Origin: Ornithinibacillus gellani
GTDB taxonomy: Bacteria; Bacillota; Bacilli; Bacillales; Amphibacillaceae
Assembly (NCBI RefSeq): GCF_003730295.1
Contig: NZ_QTSZ01000025.1
Span: forward strand, 1-35,171
Direction: 5' to 3'
Length of the DNA: 35,171 nt
The position numbers were made by a program, and so were the translations under genes. The notes beneath the pieces are model-generated. The model was not told the origin of the DNA. It saw only the letters and a list, made by a program, of their open reading frames with translations, and did not search any database. Positions 1 through 9,027 of the stretch are shown here, piece after piece. Position 1 is the first letter of the stretch, and every line of letters begins with the position of its first letter.

Positions 1-126
1 CTTGCTTCATCTTCAAAGTGATCACTCCAGCTTCCCCCTTAGCGACAGTTGTGCTAAGGATATTTTCTACTGAAGTGGTTCAGTTTTCAAGTGCGATGGT
101 GGTTCAATTTTAGAGTACCATATACA
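1..126 (-). mobile_element. IS21-like insertion sequence, left terminus plus start of transposase gene (copy 1, cut by window edge)
   Basis: The first 126 bases are the exact reverse complement of 35045-35170. Read on the minus strand, the shared block opens with TGTATATGG, carries two imperfect copies of a TGAACCAC-containing motif, and leads through a GGGGGAAG ribosome binding site into a GTG reading V-I-T-L-K-M-K-Q. Multiple terminal repeats and this IstA-like N-terminus fit the IS21 family; that assignment rests on recall of the family. Identity between the two copies stops exactly at a 5'-TG, as expected for an IS tip. Confidence 0.65.
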
Positions 127-390
127 ACGGGTATGTTTCATATTATTAGTTGTTAGTATAGAACTTAATGATGTATTGAAATACACCTGGCATTTAGTAT
201 TCCGGTAAAACTTGTCGCAATTGTAATGTCATTTACGAATCCAACCCTACTTTAGTTCTACTTATAATACGTAAAGGTATGATTATCAATATATATTTTA
301 AAAATTATTTTGAATCAAATATATTTCTAATATTTTAATTGGTAGATGATTGCAATATTGATAAATAAATTTTACATTATTTAATATAAA
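127..390. other. AT-rich intergenic region, no gene seen
   Basis: Between the IS tip and the hexosaminidase terminator I see no open frame with a ribosome binding site, no repeat unit and no clear promoter. It is very AT-rich, especially 290-390. Confidence 0.5.
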
Positions 391-419
391 ATGGGACAAG
401 ATGATGTCTCTTGTCCCAT
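391..419 (-). terminator. Rho-independent terminator of the GH20 gene
   Basis: An 11-bp perfect stem (arms ATGGGACAAGA and TCTTGTCCCAT) with a 7-nt loop lies directly after the stop codon at 425. On the minus strand it is followed by TTTTATATT. Confidence 0.85.
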
Positions 420-424
420 ACATC

Positions 425-3400
425 CTACCTCCAATATTCCAATACTGAATCTGTACAAGTAATTAAGAAGTTATACGCGTCTTCATTAATTAAAAAATTG
501 TCTTTCTGATAATCCAACAATTGGTACAAACTTTCCATGTGTCGTACCACTTTTGATTTATTTCCCTGATTTTCAAAGTGACTAACTGAAGTTAAATGTG
601 TTTTTAACAATTTGAAGTCAGCCATATTTTTAAATGCTCCTTCATCATTAAGACGCTCTATATGCGGTATCATTTCAGTAGCAGTTTGCGGAAGTTGAAA
701 TGCAAATATTTTATCACTAATTGTTTTGATTAACTTATTATACTGAATTGCATCTTTTTCATTACTAGTTAGAAAGCCATACCAACTATCTAGCGCTTTT
801 ATTAATTCTTCTCTTATATTTTCTGTTCCCGCTCCCTCTTGTATAAGCTGCTCCGCTTCATGAATTAATTTATTTGTATCCGTATAATCAAACAGCTCAA
901 GCTCATAAATGCTATATCCATATATTGTCGTCGGTTCATTTAATTCTAATTTTATAAACTTTGCTGATATCTCACCTAAATCAATGATGTCCTGATTACC
1001 TTTTGGTGAAGAATTATAGTAGGAATATGCTTCTTGAAAATCTTCTCCATTCGTTGATGTTAATATCGTATACTTGCTAGCCCGCGCATTTTCCCAATTA
1101 ATTTTAACTGTATCTAAAGTTTTTTCTTCATTAAGCTCAATCATAACCCATTGATTATCTCTTTTATCGGGTTCAACATTATATTGAGATCCCCATCTGG
1201 TTTCGTAATCCCCATCAACCATATTTTCTACAGCTCTATTCGTACCGTTGTATTGTGTAGAAGCAGTCACTTTTTGTTGATACGCCAAATTATGTGGTTG
1301 ATTCATTGAATCTTTGTACGCTTCTAGTCTATCTCTATTTTTTTTAGCAAGTCTATCATATGTGAAGATATCCAAATCCGTTTCAGTTATATATGATTTT
1401 AATTCCTCTTTTGCAGAGTTTAATTCTTCCCTTTCCTTCGCGCCCCCACTATCTTTTGGCAAAGAAGATAATAGGTCTTCAATTTGGTTAATAAGCTTCT
1501 CTCCACTTTCTTTGATATCCGTATTCTCATACATTTCGACTTGAAAAATACTGTATCCATATGTCGTAGCTCTTTCGGACATATCTATTTTTACATATTT
1601 GGCTTCAATATCATTTAGATCAATGGTATCATATTGGCCTTGAGTCGAATCACTAGTATGTGAGTATACTGTATCAAAGTTTTCACCATCCTTTGACACT
1701 TGTAATTCATATTTATTTGCACGGGCTTTTTCCCAAAAAACCTTAACCATACTCAAATCATATACATCATCTAATTCTATGGTAACCCATTGATCATCTT
1801 TTTCTTCTTCAGTATCATATTTATAATTGGATCCCCATCTGGTTCCAAAATTCCCATCAGTTATAAATGAAGCTGCTTGGGAGCTATTGTACTCAGATGA
1901 TGCGGTTACCTTTTGGTTATATGCGATATTATCTTGCAAACTATTTTCCAACTGGTTGTTAGTTAATATAAAATTATCAATTTGACCTTTTATACCTTCA
2001 CCAATTTTTTCTAATGGGAGAACAAAGGAAGATGAATCTCCGGTTCTTCTTTCTAATTTATTAATTTGAGTAGAAGTCGATACTTTTTTCCCGTCAATAA
2101 ATAGGGATGTTTCACGGTTATTTCCAGTTAAAATTATGTTAGTCCACTCATTCTCTTTAAGCACATAGTCATGACTGAATTTATAATTTTCAAATTTATA
2201 CTTACTGTTTTCTGATGTTTTCTCATTTCTTTCAAACCCTAGTTTCCCTGAGCCATCTATATTAAGATAAAAATTACCTTCATCTCCAGAAAATAGAGTC
2301 GCATTCTCACGGGATCCTTCATCTAATTTTATATCAAATGATACGCTATATGGGTAGCCAATTGAATCAATTGGTAGTTCAAGATAGCCATTACCATCTA
2401 AATGTAATGCTTTTCCATCTTCACGATCCACTAAATTACCTTCATGTATTTTTGCATTATAATTATTACCCGATAAATCGTGAACTGTATTATCTTCAAC
2501 TGAGTCAAAATTGTATTTCGTTACCACCTCAGTCTCTGATTCTATATATCTTAAAGGGTTTGACATAGGTATTTCATTTTCTAGGGAACTTACACGTTTC
2601 ATATACTCTTCAGCTGTCTGTCCATCTGTTTTTTCTCCATACCAAGTTTTTTCTGACACCAACATAACTGCATCCTTGAACCGATCAAATATGTCATAAC
2701 TAGATAAACCACCAGAAAAAGATGTCATATCATTCCATACAGCAAATTCAGCACCTTTCGTTTGTGGATGGGCAAACGGCATATTTGCTCCTCCGACCCC
2801 ACCTGAACTTTTTGGTCTAAATTTATTTACATCCCATTCATCATATTTTTGCTTGATATCTAAGTAATCAGGATAGCCAGCATTTCCAATCGGTACAATA
2901 TATAAATCCGTACCTGTAGTATTAATGATATCAAAGCCCATATCATACATTTCTCGCACATCTGACCAATGAGTGGCCCATATATTCATTGTTGCATCGC
3001 TATTCACAGGTGTTTCTCCATCAAAACCATTTTTACCCAATGATCCCCAGAGTCTTGTTTCATACCCTTTATTATTTACATAATTAATAAAATGATCGGT
3101 ATAAGCTCTCATTTCTTCGGAGTATTTTTTATCATACTCATCTGTTCCAATATGAAATTTATCACTTTGGACGACACGATTGTCATCTTCTGGCCCTTCT
3201 CCTAAAAATTCATCAAGTAATGATTCTATAAACGCATAGACCAGCTCTCGCTTTTCAGGAGTTGTGATGTCTAATGACCCTTTTTTTAACATCATATCTG
3301 GGTTTACTGCTCTAAAACTTTCAGCATGATAGGGCGTATCAATCTCCGTAACAACGTCAATCCCATGTTTAGCCATTTCCTTTTGGAATGCTATATATTC

Positions 3401-4423
3401 GTCTTGTGGATAATAACCGTCTTTCGCATTTATTTCAGGATACTTTTTACTTTCAACACGGAATGCAGCGTACTCCGTTGCTCCCCAGTAATCATTAATA
3501 TGCATTTGAAGTTCATTCAACTTAAACCATGACATATATTCTGCCATTTCCTCGACCTTTTCTAAAGGTATAAACATTCTTCCCACATCAATCATTCCAG
3601 AACGTACTTCATATTTAGGATAATCTCTCACGTATCCTTTAGGAACGGAACTTTGATCATCGGATTGATAAAGAATCTGGGTCAGTGAAATGCCTCCATA
3701 CTGAACCCCCTTTACGTCAGGTGCATTTATTTTAATACTATTATCAATATTTAATGTATAACCCTCATGTCCTAAATGGGCTTGTTCGTCATTTAATGTT
3801 AGATAAATATCTCCTTTAGAAGCATTAGAACCCTTTTTAATATCTAGCTTTTTACCAACCATTTTTTCAATATAACCTTGGATTTTATTTGCTGTTTCCA
3901 TTAACTGATCTGCATTAGAATTGTCTACTATTATATGAGAGTCATCTAACAGAGTGAACGTTCCTTGTAGACCCTTCCATTCTCTAAGACCTGGCATGAC
4001 ATTAGGAACTGAATTATCTCCTTCTTTATTCTCGTATTGTCCTTTTATTTTTACAAGAATATCATCATTAGAAACAGCTTTATCGGTTTTATCTTTTTTG
4101 TTTGTAACCTTATACAAAACATTAACATTCATATCGCTAAGTGGCTGATAATAATGAAGATCCATATCAATGATTTGTTTATTATCTGAACCGTATAAGG
4201 ATACTTCATAATTTGGATCAGGTGACTCCGGCAAAACGATTGATTTTCCATCGCTTGATATTTTAGGCTCCATCTGTTCAATATACTTTAATACTTCTTC
4301 TGCATTGTGATACGTTTCACGATTATTTTCTGCTAAAACAACTGTTCCAGTAAATAAGTTTAATACTAGCATTAAAACGCTTACAAAATTTAGACATAAA
4401 AATTTATCCTTACTTATAATCAT
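425..4423 (-). CDS. Secreted GH20 family beta-N-acetylhexosaminidase with LamG and two F5/8C (CBM32-like) domains
   Basis: Predicted extracellular glycoside hydrolase removing N-acetylhexosamine from glycans. I prefer the ATG at 4423 over the GTG at 4432, because GGGTGAT sits 4-5 nt before the ATG and overlaps the GTG; this gives 1332 residues. Domains in order: signal peptide (about 1-32, ending VVLA), N-terminal region and GH20b-like fold (about 40-265), TIM-barrel catalytic domain (about 270-620) with the GH20 signature HIGTDEY, in which Asp428-Glu429 are the expected catalytic pair, and the FAVWND tryptophan motif near 563. A LamG/concanavalin-like domain follows (about 637-835), then two discoidin domains (about 840-970 and 1045-1170), both with TDG/VDG..TRWGS motifs, separated by a helical linker. 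The C-terminus is helical, FIVAR-like. No LPXTG or other anchor is visible, so it is probably released or held by its lectin domains. The substrate is not readable from sequence. Confidence 0.9.
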   Translation of the reverse strand: MIISKDKFLCLNFVSVLMLVLNLFTGTVVLAENNRETYHNAEEVLKYIEQMEPKISSDGKSIVLPESPDPNYEVSLYGSDNKQIIDMDLHYYQPLSDMNVNVLYKVTNKKDKTDKAVSNDDILVKIKGQYENKEGDNSVPNVMPGLREWKGLQGTFTLLDDSHIIVDNSNADQLMETANKIQGYIEKMVGKKLDIKKGSNASKGDIYLTLNDEQAHLGHEGYTLNIDNSIKINAPDVKGVQYGGISLTQILYQSDDQSSVPKGYVRDYPKYEVRSGMIDVGRMFIPLEKVEEMAEYMSWFKLNELQMHINDYWGATEYAAFRVESKKYPEINAKDGYYPQDEYIAFQKEMAKHGIDVVTEIDTPYHAESFRAVNPDMMLKKGSLDITTPEKRELVYAFIESLLDEFLGEGPEDDNRVVQSDKFHIGTDEYDKKYSEEMRAYTDHFINYVNNKGYETRLWGSLGKNGFDGETPVNSDATMNIWATHWSDVREMYDMGFDIINTTGTDLYIVPIGNAGYPDYLDIKQKYDEWDVNKFRPKSSGGVGGANMPFAHPQTKGAEFAVWNDMTSFSGGLSSYDIFDRFKDAVMLVSEKTWYGEKTDGQTAEEYMKRVSSLENEIPMSNPLRYIESETEVVTKYNFDSVEDNTVHDLSGNNYNAKIHEGNLVDREDGKALHLDGNGYLELPIDSIGYPYSVSFDIKLDEGSRENATLFSGDEGNFYLNIDGSGKLGFERNEKTSENSKYKFENYKFSHDYVLKENEWTNIILTGNNRETSLFIDGKKVSTSTQINKLERRTGDSSSFVLPLEKIGEGIKGQIDNFILTNNQLENSLQDNIAYNQKVTASSEYNSSQAASFITDGNFGTRWGSNYKYDTEEEKDDQWVTIELDDVYDLSMVKVFWEKARANKYELQVSKDGENFDTVYSHTSDSTQGQYDTIDLNDIEAKYVKIDMSERATTYGYSIFQVEMYENTDIKESGEKLINQIEDLLSSLPKDSGGAKEREELNSAKEELKSYITETDLDIFTYDRLAKKNRDRLEAYKDSMNQPHNLAYQQKVTASTQYNGTNRAVENMVDGDYETRWGSQYNVEPDKRDNQWVMIELNEEKTLDTVKINWENARASKYTILTSTNGEDFQEAYSYYNSSPKGNQDIIDLGEISAKFIKLELNEPTTIYGYSIYELELFDYTDTNKLIHEAEQLIQEGAGTENIREELIKALDSWYGFLTSNEKDAIQYNKLIKTISDKIFAFQLPQTATEMIPHIERLNDEGAFKNMADFKLLKTHLTSVSHFENQGNKSKVVRHMESLYQLLDYQKDNFLINEDAYNFLITCTDSVLEYWR

Positions 4424-4596
4424 GTAAATCACCCATTCTAAATAGTTTATAATTATCTACTTTGCTCTATTGTACTAACAGATGGGACCTCATTTTCAAT
4501 ATTAAAACTTCATGTATTGTTGGCTAAAATGTAATAATTTTCTTTTCACCGCCTCTCATAAAATTATAGATTGACATGCTACTCATTATTTAAATC

Positions 4597-4650
4597 TGCA
4601 AAAAATAAAAAGACATGACAAATAAAATGGCGAGCCATAATCTGTCATGC
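4597..4650 (-). terminator. Likely terminator downstream of the small gene at 4739
   Basis: Arms CATGACA (4614-4620) and TGTCATG (4643-4649) enclose a second small stem (ATGGC/GCCAT). On the minus strand the structure runs into TCTTTTTATTTTTTG. It lies about 90 nt past the stop of the hypothetical gene. Confidence 0.55.
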
Positions 4651-4738
4651 CTAATCAAGTTAGTCACATGCAATCTATTATTCAGTTTATTTAAAATTTT
4701 AACACAGTAATTTTGATTGGTCAATCTTTCAAGCTTTT

Positions 4739-5098
4739 TCACCTGTATCTATTACCAATAATAAATTTTCCAACACTAGCCCCCAAGGAAACAAAGTTTA
4801 TAATTGTCAAGATGAAAGAAATAAGTGTAGCTTTATATTTCTCATAAGTAACTTTCCCATCGTAATCATTCATAAAGCAACCATACCTTTCTATTTCCTC
4901 TATGGATAGTACCACCTCCTTATCACCATTACTACTGCCGGAAACCCCCAAATTTTTAATCTTTAAATTAAAAATTCTACTAACTATATTTGTAAAGAAC
5001 ATTCCTGTTTTGAACCGCCAGCACACTACTTTCCAGTTACTTCCTTCTTCAAATTTATCATAAAAAAATTGGTTACATGTATGGAGGCACGCAACCAA
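4739..5098 (-). CDS. Hypothetical small protein with C-terminal membrane segment
   Basis: An open frame of 119 codons that I do not recognise. The listed start is a TTG with no ribosome binding site. A strong GGAGGTG sequence lies inside the frame at about 4915-4922 but has no ATG, GTG or TTG at good spacing, so the true start is uncertain and the gene may be a shortened remnant. The last 30 residues hold one hydrophobic segment (ISFILTIINFVSLGASVGKF), suggesting a membrane-anchored protein with its N-terminal part in the cytoplasm. A plausible terminator follows at 4597-4650, which supports transcription in this direction. Confidence 0.4.
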   Translation of the reverse strand: MVACLHTCNQFFYDKFEEGSNWKVVCWRFKTGMFFTNIVSRIFNLKIKNLGVSGSSNGDKEVVLSIEEIERYGCFMNDYDGKVTYEKYKATLISFILTIINFVSLGASVGKFIIGNRYR

Positions 5099-5117
5099 AT
5101 TGGTATCATTATTTATT

Positions 5118-5468
5118 TTATCCTCGCAATATCTTCTCCATTGCTTTTCCTTTTGCTAATTCGTCGATAAGTTTGTCGAGGTATCGGATTTCCTGCATTA
5201 ATGGTTCTTCAATTTCTTCGACGCGAACGCCGCAAATAACACCCTTGATGAGTGTCCTTGCTGGATTCATTGCTGGGGCTTCCGCAAAAAAATGCTCGAA
5301 GTCGGTTTCGTTATCCAACTGTTGTTGCAATCCTTCTTGGCGATAGCCGGTCAACCAGCGTATGATTTCGTCAACCTCTGATTTGGTACGCTCTTTTCTC
5401 TCCGCCTTTTTCACATAATGCGGATAAACACTTGCAAAGCTCATCGTGTATATTTTATGTTTAGCCAT
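5118..5468 (-). CDS. DUF2200 family protein
   Basis: 116 residues matching from memory the whole of the small DUF2200 family, whose members open with [19 protein letters not shown] and contain [21 protein letters not shown]. The function of the family is unknown to me. The protein is soluble, charged and without membrane segments. The start is well supported: AAAGGAGC lies 6-7 nt before the ATG. It lies upstream of the hypothetical gene at 4739 with a gap of only about 20 nt, so the two could share a transcript. Signal peptidase I is upstream but separated by about 400 nt and its own terminator. Confidence 0.85.
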   Translation of the reverse strand: MAKHKIYTMSFASVYPHYVKKAERKERTKSEVDEIIRWLTGYRQEGLQQQLDNETDFEHFFAEAPAMNPARTLIKGVICGVRVEEIEEPLMQEIRYLDKLIDELAKGKAMEKILRG

Positions 5469-5484
5469 GGAAATGCTCCTTTAC

Positions 5485-5765
5485 TTAATAAATTGGTATG
5501 CAGTTAAATCACCTATTCGCATGAATATATGAACCTATATTATATCCTACCCGATATAAAATAGCAGAAATGAGATTGCCAACGTCAAAAACACCCGTTT
5601 ATATATAAGGTTGTGATTAGAAATACATGAAATAAATCAGCAATGTGTAAAACTTCTGTAGTGCTGCCTGTATGTATTGAGATTATTTCTAAAGCTGAAA
5701 AGCACATATTGAACAAGCATGAGTGAAACTATAAACTGTAAATTAGTAAAGATACATTTTTCAAC
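5485..5765. other. Intergenic region, no gene seen
   Basis: No open frame with a ribosome binding site, no 21-bp repeat unit and no convincing RNA motif. The DUF2200 promoter should lie here, but I cannot place it with confidence. Confidence 0.4.
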
Positions 5766-5807
5766 AAAAAAGTCTAATCCCCTACTTATTTCCCAGGAAA
5801 TTAGACT
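5761..5807 (-). terminator. Terminator of signal peptidase I gene
   Basis: Arms AGTCTAAT (5771-5778) and ATTAGACT (5800-5807) form an 8-bp perfect stem. On the minus strand it is followed by TTTTTGTTGA; the plus-strand side is also T-rich, so it may act in both directions. Confidence 0.7.
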
Positions 5808-5866
5808 GAATTTATTTTATAAAATTATATTCACTTCATTCTAACGGTAAGGCCATTCATGATTTA

Positions 5867-6418
5867 TCATTCGTCATGATCTTTAATAAATTTAATATCC
5901 TTAATCGGAAAATATATTAATTTTGATTTTCCGACTACATCCTCTATTGGAATTGCTCCAAGGTCCCGACTATCTTGACTGTCTCTTCTATTGTCACCTA
6001 AAACAAATACATGCCCTTCAGGAACAACAGCACTTGCCACTGGTGTCTGCTCCAAGGTAAAAGGTTCTGTCAGGGGTCCATCTGTTACCTGACTTTTATA
6101 TTCATCCAAATAATCTTCTTCGTATGGCTCTCCATTAATGTATAAAACATCATCTTTATATGCAATATGGTCGCCCGGCAAGCCAATCACCCGCTTCACC
6201 AAATCCTTGCCCTCAATCGGTGAATGAAAAACAATAATATCGAATCTTTCCGGCTCCCCGATTTTCCAGACAATCATGCGTTCCTTATCATGCAAAGTCG
6301 GCTCCATCGATGAACCCTTTACCACAACAGGAGTAAACAAAAATATTCTTACTGCAAGAACAATAACAACAGCTATTAAAAGTGGTTTAACCCATTCCAT
6401 CATTTCTGATTTGGCCAT
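5867..6418 (-). CDS. lepB: Signal peptidase I (type I, SipS/LepB family)
   Basis: Membrane-bound serine protease that removes signal peptides from exported preproteins. I start it at the ATG at 6418 (183 residues, close to the B. subtilis SipS length), because GAAGGTGA lies just upstream; the frame extends to a TTG at 6439 that has no site of its own. One N-terminal membrane anchor (about 12-28) is followed by the catalytic serine in KGSSMEPT (Ser37), the general base lysine in LVKRVIGLPGD (Lys75), and the late GDNRRDSQDSR box. The short form with a single anchor is typical of Gram-positive enzymes. Substrates in this window would include the GH20 enzyme and the subtilisin-like protease. Repeat element 1 lies directly upstream. 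Confidence 0.95.
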   Translation of the reverse strand: MAKSEMMEWVKPLLIAVVIVLAVRIFLFTPVVVKGSSMEPTLHDKERMIVWKIGEPERFDIIVFHSPIEGKDLVKRVIGLPGDHIAYKDDVLYINGEPYEEDYLDEYKSQVTDGPLTEPFTLEQTPVASAVVPEGHVFVLGDNRRDSQDSRDLGAIPIEDVVGKSKLIYFPIKDIKFIKDHDE

Positions 6419-6732
6419 TCCTTCACCTTCTCCCAACAATTTCCTATCCTCTTGTACTTATTCTACACCAATGATCCCAAATCCTGCTATCGAATAAGTG
6501 TAATCACTAGACTTTACAACATTATCATATCATTAAAAAAAGAACCAGACTTGTGTTGACGTTCCCACCCTATAAAATGCGTGCCGTGTCATTGGCTTGC
6601 GTTGATTCGCTTATATGGAAATTTTAAAATTTTATTGTGCTTAAAAACCATGTAATGTAACACAAAGCTAAATGACAACACCAAATGGATCCGGAACAAT
6701 TGCATATGCTGAACATAAATCGTTGGTGGACG

Positions 6733-7988
6733 GTGGACGCGCGAGATTGGTTTGTTTGGTGCGAGAGTTCGGCTGGGTGGCACTCAACTTCGGGCGGTCG
6801 GTGAGCGAGTACGGCTAGTTCGCACGCGAGTTTGCGAGAGATTTAAGATTTGGGCTTTTTAAATGATGTTGAAATCGGCAATTGCCGATTTCTTCTCATT
6901 TGAGGCATGCGAGTTTAGGCGCAAGGCATGCGACTTCGGTGTCTTGGCATGCGACTTTGGAGCCAAGGCATGCTACTTTGGGGCAAAGGCATGCGACTTT
7001 CAGGCATAGGCATGCGACTTTCGGGCAAAGGCATGCGACTTTCAGGCAAAGGCATGCGACTTTCGGACAAAGGCATGCGAGTTTGAGGTCAAGGCATGCG
7101 ACTTCTTACTAAGCCCATGCGACTTCGGTGTCTTGGCATGCGACTTTCAGGCAAAGGCATGCGACTTTCAGGCAAAGGCATGCGACTTTCAGGCAAAGGC
7201 ATGCGACTTTCGGACAAAGGCATGCGACTTTGGGGCAAAGGCATGCGACTTTCAGGCAAAGGCATGCGACTTTCGGACAAAGGCATGCGAGTTTGAGGTC
7301 AAGGCATGCGACTTTCGAGCATAGGCATGCGACTTCCGAGCAAAGGCATGCGACTTTCAGGCATAGGCATGCGACTTCCGGGCATAGGCATGCGAGTTTG
7401 AGGCAAAGGCATGCGACTTCCGGGCATAGGCATGCGACTTCCGGGCATAGGCATGCGACTTTGGGGCAAAGGCATGCGACTTTCGGACAAAGGCATGCGA
7501 GTTTGAGGTCAAGGCATGCGACTTTCAGGCTTAGGCATGCGAGTTTGAGGTCAAGGCATGCGACTTTCGGGCATAGGCATGCGACTTCCGGGCATAGGCA
7601 TGCGACTTCCGGGCATAGGCATGCGACTTCCGGGCATAGGCATGCGACTTCCGGGCAAAGGCATGCGACTTCCGGGCATAGGCATGCGACTTTGGGGCAA
7701 AGGCATGCGACTTTCAGGCTTAGGCATGCGAGTTTGAGGTCAAGGCATGCGACTTTCGGGCATAGGCATGCGACTTTGAGGCAAAGGCATGCGACTTTTA
7801 CCCAAACCTATGCGACTTTCTAGCCAAATCAGATGAATATATTTTTAAAAAAAAGAAATGGGGTTGGAATCGGCAGACCGATTCCCTCATATTGATTCTT
7901 TAGCAGGTAGTTGGCGTGCGAGTCGTTACACTCTCAGGCAATCTTAGGACAGCATGAACAAGATATAGAAATCGGCAGTGCCAATTTC
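6733..7988 (+). repeat. Repeat element 1: degenerate B array + hairpin + 44-unit A array + hairpins
   Basis: Five worn B-type units occupy 6733-6837 in 21-bp steps (cores such as GACGCGCGAGATT and GCACGCGAGTTT). A perfect 22-bp palindrome with arms GAAATCGGCAA follows at 6871-6892, then the A array (6904-7827), then a right hairpin GGAATCGG-CAGA-CCGATTCC at 7866-7885. A further worn stretch at 7910-7935 with one B-like core (TTGGCGTGCGAGTC) ends in a hairpin at 7968-7988 (arms GAAATCGGCA/TGCCAATTTC, one mismatch). The end region TACCCAAACC.ATGCGACTTTCT.GCCAAAT resembles the right ends of elements 4-6. It lies between signal peptidase I and the CXXC protein and carries no credible gene. Confidence 0.9.
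6904..7827 (+). repeat. A-type tandem array, 44 units of exactly 21 bp
   Basis: Units have the core GGCATGCGACTT (sometimes GCGAGTTT), then a variable 9 nt such as TCAGGCAAA, TCGGACAAA, CCGGGCATA or GAGGTCAA. Unit starts checked at 6904, 7093, 7114, 7135 and 7786 all fall on one 21-bp grid, so 924 bp carry no net insertion or deletion. A limited set of unit variants recurs, and the run TCAGGCAAA, TCGGACAAA, GAGGTCAA appears more than once as a block, showing expansion of multi-unit segments. Because 21 is divisible by three, several frames are open on both strands as heptapeptide repeats. I treat that as a by-product rather than coding. Confidence 0.95.
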
Positions 7989-7995
7989 ATCGTTA

Positions 7996-8313
7996 TCATG
8001 CATCATTTTTGAAGAAATCAATAAATTGTTCTTTGCTGCTTATTTTTACAAAAAATGGATAGACTAGCATGCCGACAATAAATGACGATGGTAATAAACT
8101 AATCATCATTATTTTTGGTGCCTCCAAAAGTAATAAGATCGGCATTGCCAACAATATGCACGCTGTTATTATTCCGATTTTCGTTTTGGATTTCTGTGTT
8201 TGATATTGTTTTTCTCCACAATATGGGCAGCTCATAGCCGGGTCTAGCGTCGTTGTTTTTCGAATCGTTTGTTTCCAGCTCCACTTACGATGACAGTTTT
8301 CACAAACCGGCAT
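7996..8313 (-). CDS. CXXC zinc-ribbon membrane protein (CXXC_20_CXXC family)
   Basis: 105 residues. The N-terminus has CENC (Cys4, Cys7) and CPYC (Cys29, Cys32) about 22 residues apart, with the family's KWSWKQT stretch between them; these four cysteines look like a zinc-ribbon site. Two hydrophobic segments follow (about 46-62 and 66-90), so the protein is probably a membrane protein with a small cytoplasmic zinc finger. The function of the family is unknown to me. Start: GGGAGG lies 8 nt before the ATG. It stands alone between repeat element 1 and a divergent small gene. Confidence 0.85.
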   Translation of the reverse strand: MPVCENCHRKWSWKQTIRKTTTLDPAMSCPYCGEKQYQTQKSKTKIGIITACILLAMPILLLLEAPKIMMISLLPSSFIVGMLVYPFFVKISSKEQFIDFFKNDA

Positions 8314-8406
8314 AAATCATTCCTCCCATCACTACATTTCAGCATAACAAAGTGAGCATAAAGAGGTCCGTACATGGGGACATTATCCATGAAAGGCGGT
8401 GTTCTC

Positions 8407-8577
8407 ATGAAAAAAATCCTTCTCCCGGTTCTCATCCTTAGCTTTGTTTTATTGGTTTCTGCTAAAACAACTGCAGACAATACGAAAATCATTTCGCAAA
8501 ATCAATCTCCAACGATTATGGCCATCTGCTCCCAGTTGTATGTTGACAGTGAATCTGGAAAGGTCATGCAAATATAA
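8407..8577 (+). CDS. Short predicted secreted peptide
   Basis: 56 codons from the ATG at 8407, which has AAAGGCGG about 6 nt upstream; the frame also extends back to 8374. The first 20 residues (MKKILLPVLILSFVLLVSAK) are a good signal peptide or membrane anchor, and the remaining 35 or so are polar, ending SESGKVMQI. The shape (Lys-Lys start, hydrophobic core, short polar tail) recalls secreted pro-peptides such as Phr-type signals, but there is no Rap-like gene next to it, so this is only a resemblance. It could also be the surviving N-terminus of a longer lost exported protein. Confidence 0.45.
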   Translation: MKKILLPVLILSFVLLVSAKTTADNTKIISQNQSPTIMAICSQLYVDSESGKVMQI

Positions 8578-8712
8578 TGAATATAGATTTTTTAATACAT
8601 GTCTGTCGCTATCATTAGCTTTCTGAAGCGCAACTCGCAATTACATTCCACTCCCCTAAAAATATGCTAACCTCACTATACCATTGACAAAATCCAGAAG
8701 CTTCTTTTTTAT

Positions 8713-9027
8713 TTAAGAAACCATTTTCAAACCAATGGCAGAGCATAATACAATCGTAATAAACATAATCCTGCGCCAATCCTTCGACTCACGGTAACAT
8801 ATCATGCCGACAAGGGCTCCTCCAACTACTCCAATTCCTGTCCAGATTGCATATCCTGTTCCCATTGGAATAGTTTGCAAGGCGTAGCTAAGCAGAATGA
8901 GACTTGAACCAAATCCGAATATGAGCAAAACAACCGTCTGCCAATTTCGTTTATTAGTCAGGCGATTGATCATGGCAATACCAAAAGTTTCTAATAATCC
9001 AGCTATAATCAAGATGAACCATGCCAT
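8713..9027 (-). CDS. ykkD: SMR family guanidinium exporter subunit (YkkD-like)
   Basis: 104 residues with four hydrophobic segments, the standard small multidrug resistance size. The conserved glutamate of the first helix is in GLLETFGIAM, and the late motif YAIWTGIGVVGG is typical of SMR proteins. With the upstream partner it should form a heterodimeric proton-coupled exporter in the membrane. The ATG shares one base with the partner's stop (TAATG), so translation is coupled. Regulation comes from the guanidine-I riboswitch ahead of the partner gene, which makes guanidinium the likely substrate rather than general drugs. Confidence 0.9.
   Translation of the reverse strand: MAWFILIIAGLLETFGIAMINRLTNKRNWQTVVLLIFGFGSSLILLSYALQTIPMGTGYAIWTGIGVVGGALVGMICYRESKDWRRIMFITIVLCSAIGLKMVS

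Noticed and set aside
1314-4148. Plus-strand open frames across the GH20 gene
   Set aside because: Antisense shadows of a clearly coding minus-strand gene.
6882-7823. Long open frames with heptapeptide repeats on both strands in repeat element 1
   Set aside because: They are forced by the 21-bp period; no ribosome binding site at any start and several frames open at once.
6904-7827. CRISPR array
   Set aside because: The period is 21 bp with no unique spacers of about 30 nt; unit differences come from a small recurring set, and no cas gene is present.
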